In this document: in pieces, positions 16,153 to 19,473 of the stretch | Position numbering within the stretch: the first letter of the stretch is position 1 | How the letters are laid out: each line of letters opens with the position of its first letter | NCBI GenBank assembly: GCA_002358575.1 | Contig: DEPD01000135.1 | Coordinates: 1-19,473 of the forward strand | DNA from: Lachnospiraceae bacterium UBA3401 | GTDB taxonomy: Bacteria; Bacillota; Clostridia; Lachnospirales; Lachnospiraceae | DNA length: 19,473 nucleotides | Direction: 5' to 3' | Notes under the pieces: generated by a model | What the model was told of the DNA's origin: nothing | What the model saw: only the letters and a program-made list of their open reading frames with translations | Databases searched by the model: none | Translations under genes and position numbers: made by a program

Positions 16153-16610
16153 TGGCTTATAAGTTCTACATAATGCATTGCATTTTCCCAGTTGTTTTTT
16201 TTCTCCTCAGTGGTGACTATTCTAATTGGCTTTGCAGGATTTCCAAAGGCGAGCGTGTTGTTAGGAATCTGTGTTTTTCCAGTGACTAGAGAACCAGCAC
16301 CAAGAATGCAATTACAGCCAATAACAGCACCGCTCAAGATAATGCTGCCCATACCAATCACAGTATTATCTCCTATAGTGCAGCCGTGAATTACCGTGTT
16401 ATGTCCGATTGTGACACCCGATCCAATTTGTACTGGAAAGTCCGCGTCTGTGTGAATTGTAGCGTTGTCCTGCACATTTGTATTATCTCCAATAGTGATT
16501 GTATTGGTATCACCGCGAACGACGGCATTGTACCAAATGCCTACATTTTTACCCAGATGAACCTCGCCTATAACATGAGCTCCTAGGGCGATAAATTGAT
16601 TTTTCTGCAT
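16149..16610 (-). CDS. gamma-carbonic-anhydrase-like hexapeptide-repeat protein
   Basis: The 153-aa product is a left-handed beta-helix protein of the gamma carbonic anhydrase/YrdA/PaaY group. It has the family N-terminal pattern IWYNAVVRGD (residues 25-34), a run of hexapeptide repeats such as ITIGDN, VTIGHN, CTIGDN and AVIGCN, and a C-terminal helix with EEKKNNWENAMHY. The three histidines that bind the metal in the gamma class are in place: His53 (ATIHTD), His70 (IGHN) and His75 (VIHGC). A zinc or iron site in the usual trimer is therefore plausible. Whether it hydrates CO2 or acts as an acyl-transferase-like scaffold cannot be decided, since many homologs are inactive as anhydrases. TAGGAGAA upstream supports the start. 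It is a monocistronic minus-strand gene converging on the DUF4132 array, with its own promoter at 16708-16736 and a structured leader. Confidence 0.87.
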   Translation of the reverse strand: MQKNQFIALGAHVIGEVHLGKNVGIWYNAVVRGDTNTITIGDNTNVQDNATIHTDADFPVQIGSGVTIGHNTVIHGCTIGDNTVIGMGSIILSGAVIGCNCILGAGSLVTGKTQIPNNTLAFGNPAKPIRIVTTEEKKNNWENAMHYVELISH

Positions 16611-16642
16611 TGTAAGATTCTCCTAATTTCATACATTTTTTA

Positions 16643-16702
16643 TGCGCGTGGGCGTCCAAATGAAATCTGTCATTAAACTGACAGAGACCCGCCTGGCGCG
16701 CA
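16643..16702 (-). promoter_or_regulatory. structured 5' leader of the hexapeptide-repeat gene
   Basis: Within the predicted leader (minus strand) three nested stems form: TGCGCG (16643-16648) with CGCGCA (16697-16702), GGCG 16651-16654 with CGCC 16690-16693, and CTGTCA 16667-16672 with TGACAG 16679-16684 around a 6-nt loop. Unpaired patches lie between the stems. It does not match any riboswitch class I can recall and has no T-run for termination. It could be regulatory RNA structure or a repeat element. Confidence 0.4.
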
Positions 16703-16707
16703 CTTTT

Positions 16708-16736
16708 AGTATAACATTCCTATTTTTCTTTTTCAA
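16708..16736 (-). promoter_or_regulatory. sigma-A promoter of the hexapeptide-repeat gene
   Basis: On the minus strand, -35 TTGAAA (16736-16731) and -10 TATACT (16713-16708) with an exact 17-nt spacer. The start would be near 16702, giving a leader of roughly 90 nt. Confidence 0.65.
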
Positions 16737-16760
16737 TGTCTTAGTAAATGTTTATCTCAC

Positions 16761-16784
16761 GGAATGCGCAGTTTAGCGCATTCC
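16761..16784. repeat. short hairpin
   Basis: GGAATGCGC (16761-16769) pairs with GCGCATTCC (16776-16784) around a 6-nt loop, between the two divergent promoters. No T-run follows, so its role is unknown. Confidence 0.4.
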
Positions 16785-16821
16785 TGATCCATGAATAATA
16801 ACCAAACAATCTAAAAAAGCC

Positions 16822-16849
16822 AAATTCTATAGGTGTGGATTGTAACGCA
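16822..16849 (-). repeat. degenerate copy of the dispersed repeat
   Basis: AAATTCTATAGGTGTGGATTG resembles the plus-strand sequence of copy 1 (4458-4484, AAATCTGGCGTAGGTGTGAA...) with a three-base gap and several changes; the match continues into TGTAACG versus TGCAACG. It is short, so chance similarity is possible. Confidence 0.35.
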
Positions 16850-16868
16850 AACTATATGACGATATAAT
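16840..16868 (+). promoter_or_regulatory. sigma-A promoter of the PRTase-MATE operon
   Basis: -35 TTGTAA (16840-16845) and perfect -10 TATAAT (16863-16868) with a 17-nt spacer, giving a leader of about 75 nt. An alternative -35 TTGACG at 16899 pairs only with poorly spaced -10 boxes. Confidence 0.55.
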
Positions 16869-16950
16869 AAGTAATTATAAACAAATAACCTATGCATCTT
16901 GACGTCAAAAGAAAACAGTGCATGATATATTTTAAAAGAAAGGATAAGAA

Positions 16951-18054
16951 ATGTATACAGAACAAAATTTGGTGCGAATTGCCAAGCGGGAGAATAATCA
17001 AAAAAGAAAATATCTGGTGGTGAACAGACTACAAGGAAAGCATATTCCAGTAAAGCCTTATGAGGCGCTTGCAATGTTTCAGGCGCTTGCCAATCAAGTG
17101 CAAGGTCACTATCAACAGGAGACATTGCTAGTAATCGGTTTTGCAGAGACAGCGACGGCAATTGGTGCTGCTGTTGCAGTGGCGCTTAACGCGGATTATA
17201 TACAGACGACAAGAGAACTTATTCCTAATGTGGCGTATCTGTATTTTTCGGAAGAACACAGCCATGCTACAGAACAGAAACTTGTGAAAGATGATATTGA
17301 CTGTGCCGTTAAAACAATTGACAGAATCTTGTTTGTGGAGGATGAGGTCACAACAGGGAAAACAATTCAAAACATTGTAGATATTTTAAGAAAACAGTAT
17401 GCCAAAAAAATTAAATTTTCCGTTGCTTCTGTCCTAAATGGAATGAACCAAGACGCTTTGGACAATTACAAAAAGTATGGAATTGACCTTTTTTGGCTAG
17501 TAAAAACAAATCATGCCGTTTACACAGAAATAGCTGAAGGATTTCAAGGGAATGGAACCTATATTTCATGTAAACAGGAAACTGAAACAAAAATGCCAAA
17601 GATTACATACATTAAGGCGAATGGACGAATGGATACGCGTCGCATGGTCCATTGCGTGACGTATCAACAATTCTGTGCGTCCTTATATCAGAATATAATA
17701 AGTCAGGCAGACCTTGGCAATGCGCATAAGATATTGGTACTTGGAACCGAAGAGTATATGTATCCAGCGCTTTACACGGCTTGTCAACTGGAAGCACAGG
17801 GAAAGGAAGTTCGATTTCACGCGACAACAAGAAGTCCCATTGCAGTAAGCACAGAGGAAGAATATCCGCTTCATGCGCGGTATGAGCTGACAAGTTTGTA
17901 TGACCATGCGCGGACAACATATGTTTATGAATTGCAAAAATACGATACAGTTATCATAATCACAGACGCGTCCGACGGAATGACAGAGGGCGTATGTTCC
18001 TTGGTGAGCGCGCTTAAATTGTGTGGGAATCAGCATATTTTATTGGTATCATAA
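16951..18054 (+). CDS. phosphoribosyltransferase with C-terminal TRSP domain (Ter-cluster type)
   Basis: The 367-aa soluble protein has two parts. Residues 1-215 form a PRTase_2-type phosphoribosyltransferase: GFAETATAIGAAVA at 63-76, TTREL at 86-90, YFSEEHSHATE at 98-108, and the PRPP-binding loop VEDEVTTGKT at 129-138. Residues 260-367 match the TRSP domain: LGTEEYMYPAL at 264-274, HATTRSPIAV at 290-299, a YDHARTTYVYEL segment at 317-328 and VIIITDASDG at 334-343. In many bacteria this protein sits in tellurite-resistance/TerD-type stress clusters beside ATP-grasp and HAD proteins, where a nucleotide-like metabolite has been proposed. None of those partners appears within this window, so here it is an orphan or lies at the edge of a split cluster. 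AAAGGA 6 nt upstream supports the start. The exporter gene follows after 44 nt, probably in one operon. Confidence 0.82.
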   Translation: MYTEQNLVRIAKRENNQKRKYLVVNRLQGKHIPVKPYEALAMFQALANQVQGHYQQETLLVIGFAETATAIGAAVAVALNADYIQTTRELIPNVAYLYFSEEHSHATEQKLVKDDIDCAVKTIDRILFVEDEVTTGKTIQNIVDILRKQYAKKIKFSVASVLNGMNQDALDNYKKYGIDLFWLVKTNHAVYTEIAEGFQGNGTYISCKQETETKMPKITYIKANGRMDTRRMVHCVTYQQFCASLYQNIISQADLGNAHKILVLGTEEYMYPALYTACQLEAQGKEVRFHATTRSPIAVSTEEEYPLHARYELTSLYDHARTTYVYELQKYDTVIIITDASDGMTEGVCSLVSALKLCGNQHILLVS

Positions 18055-18098
18055 TATTTATTTGGGAGATTAGAAATAAGGAATTGTAGGAAAAAATA

Positions 18099-19445
18099 AT
18101 GACAAACGATATGACAAAAGGGAAGATTTTTCCCATTCTTATTAAATTTACAGTTCCTCTGGTGCTAGGCAATCTGTTGCAGTTGACTTACAATGCAGTT
18201 GACAGTATTATTGTTGGACAGTATGTGGGAAAGGATGCGCTCGCTGCAGTGGGGACAAGCAATCCACTTTTTACGCTGATTATTTTGTTTGTGCAAGGAA
18301 TATGTCTTGGCGCTGGTATTTTAGTGGGAACATTGTATGGTGCAAAGGATTATAAAACACTGCAACGAGAAGTCAGCACAGCAATGATTTCTGGTGTCGT
18401 TTTCTCGTTGGCATTGACAGCAATTTCATTGGCAGCAGCGCCTGTATTACTGACGATTTTGCAAGTCGGTCCGGCAATTCGACCCGAGGCGGTGGCATAT
18501 CTGCGAATATTAATGTGCGGACTGGTATTTAATTTTATCTACAATTTTTTTGCCAGCACTTTAAGAGCGATGGGGGACAGCAAATCGCCACTCTATTTTC
18601 TTGGAATTAGTGCACTGATTAACATTGTGGGAGATTTGATTTTTGTGGTGGTGTTTTCTATGGGAACGATTGGTTGTGCGGTCGGCACTGTGCTGAGTGA
18701 GGCACTAAGCTGTCTGTTGTGCTGGGAATATATTAAGAAAAAAATTCCTGTTTTAAATTTGAGTAAACAATGGTTTGTTTTTGATAAAGACTTGTTAAAG
18801 GAAATCATTCAATATGGTTTTGTCAGCGCATTGCAGCAGTCCACAGTTCAGTTTGGAAAACTTGGCATACAAGGCATTGTCAATACAATGGGAGTGACCG
18901 CAACAGCAGCGTTTACTGCAATTAATCGAGTTGATGATTACGCATATATTCCAGAACAAAACATTGGTCATGCCATGACCAGTGTGATGGCACAAAACCG
19001 TGGCGCAGGAGAATACAAACGCGTTAGAGTGGCGTTTCGAATGGGAATGATTATCGAACTGATATACGGTGCAGCGCTGGGGGTTTTTTTGCTGTTGTTT
19101 GCCAATCCAGTGATGCGTCTGTTTACCCAAGATGAAGCGACAATACTTCTTGGAGAGCAGTATTTACACTTAATTGCATGGATGTATGTTATTCCTGCAG
19201 TCACAAATGGGGTTCAAGGATATTTTCGCGGAATGGGAGACTTGAAAATTACGCTGTGGAGCAGTCTGGTAAATATGGGGGCGCGCGTACTTGCCTGTAT
19301 TTTGCTTGTATTTGTCTGCAAAATGGGAATTATTGCTCTCCCGTGGTCCTATTTAATTGGATGGGGGGCAATGATGTTGTACGAGTTTCCATTTTTGGTG
19401 GTTACAATTCACACCCACGCCAGATTTCGTATTCATTTAAGATGA
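18099..19445 (+). CDS. MATE-family multidrug/metabolite exporter
   Basis: This 448-aa inner-membrane protein with about 12 hydrophobic segments has the usual length and two-lobe layout of MATE antiporters, which expel cationic drugs or metabolites using sodium or proton gradients. Signatures include FTVPLVLGNLLQLTYNAVDS with IIVGQYVGKDALAAVG near the N-terminus, the second-lobe start VSALQQSTVQFGKLGIQGIV, and YFRGMGDLKITLWSSLVNMG near residues 372-391. Specificity cannot be predicted. AGGAAAAA shortly upstream supports ATG-18099. It lies 44 nt after the phosphoribosyltransferase gene without a terminator, so co-transcription is likely. The last 14 codons (from 19401) and the stop lie inside a dispersed repeat, so the hydrophilic tail VTIHTHARFRIHLR is repeat-encoded and replaces the native C-terminus. 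All predicted membrane helices appear to be complete before it. Confidence 0.9.
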   Translation: MTNDMTKGKIFPILIKFTVPLVLGNLLQLTYNAVDSIIVGQYVGKDALAAVGTSNPLFTLIILFVQGICLGAGILVGTLYGAKDYKTLQREVSTAMISGVVFSLALTAISLAAAPVLLTILQVGPAIRPEAVAYLRILMCGLVFNFIYNFFASTLRAMGDSKSPLYFLGISALINIVGDLIFVVVFSMGTIGCAVGTVLSEALSCLLCWEYIKKKIPVLNLSKQWFVFDKDLLKEIIQYGFVSALQQSTVQFGKLGIQGIVNTMGVTATAAFTAINRVDDYAYIPEQNIGHAMTSVMAQNRGAGEYKRVRVAFRMGMIIELIYGAALGVFLLLFANPVMRLFTQDEATILLGEQYLHLIAWMYVIPAVTNGVQGYFRGMGDLKITLWSSLVNMGARVLACILLVFVCKMGIIALPWSYLIGWGAMMLYEFPFLVVTIHTHARFRIHLR

Positions 19446-19473
19446 TTGGGTGTGAATTGCAACAATTGATGCA
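19401..19473 (+). repeat. dispersed palindromic repeat, copy 2 (runs to or past the window end)
   Basis: This is the same unit as 4421-4484 in opposite orientation. Its own arms TTACAATTCACACCCA (19402-19417) and TGGGTGTGAATTGCAA (19447-19462) are inverted with one mismatch, around a 29-nt loop. It covers the end of the MATE coding sequence. The element may extend beyond the window. Confidence 0.75.

Overview
The window looks like chromosomal DNA of a spore-forming Clostridia member, most likely Lachnospiraceae. The evidence is moderate to low GC, strong AGGAGG-type ribosome binding sites, a CotF-like spore coat gene, and many short palindromic repeats between genes. The genus cannot be fixed from sequence alone.

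Layout. (1) Positions 64-1401 hold a two-gene operon for a methylated-DNA repair methyltransferase and an inositol-monophosphatase-family enzyme. (2) Positions 1402-2564 hold a CotF-family spore coat gene, bracketed by two related structured repeats in the same orientation. A second composite palindrome follows, then a near-perfect housekeeping promoter. (3) Positions 2565-4094 encode a sodium:solute symporter. (4) Positions 4095-4696 carry no convincing gene. They hold a perfect 36-bp palindrome, an IS200/IS605-like hairpin relic, a dispersed repeat and the promoter of the next operon. (5) Positions 4697-16152 are the centrepiece: a same-strand tandem array of three full-length DUF4132 proteins (about 1,185-1,196 aa; relatives of E. 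coli YehI/MolR). It also holds a 128-residue N-terminal fragment of a fourth paralog and a frameshifted C-terminal remnant (16052-16152) of another. (6) On the minus strand, 16149-16610 encodes a gamma-carbonic-anhydrase-like hexapeptide-repeat protein whose stop overlaps the stop of that remnant. Its promoter is good and its leader is strongly structured. (7) Positions 16951-19445 encode a PRTase_2/TRSP two-domain phosphoribosyltransferase of the kind known from tellurite/stress (Ter) clusters, followed closely by a MATE-family exporter.

How the genes work together. Outside the DUF4132 block these look like separate housekeeping or accessory units. The DUF4132 array is the likely unusual system. 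Its N-terminal and middle parts have diverged while the C-terminal part stays nearly constant between neighbours, and truncated copies mark past duplication and deletion. That pattern fits a family under diversifying pressure, such as a conflict or recognition system, but no partner gene (MoxR ATPase, vWA or SWIM protein) is visible here, so the function is inference.

A second theme is repeat DNA. Inverted copies of one palindromic repeat lie at 4421-4484 and at the very end of the window, where the repeat supplies the last 14 codons of the MATE gene. A decayed copy appears to contribute the -35 box of the PRTase promoter.
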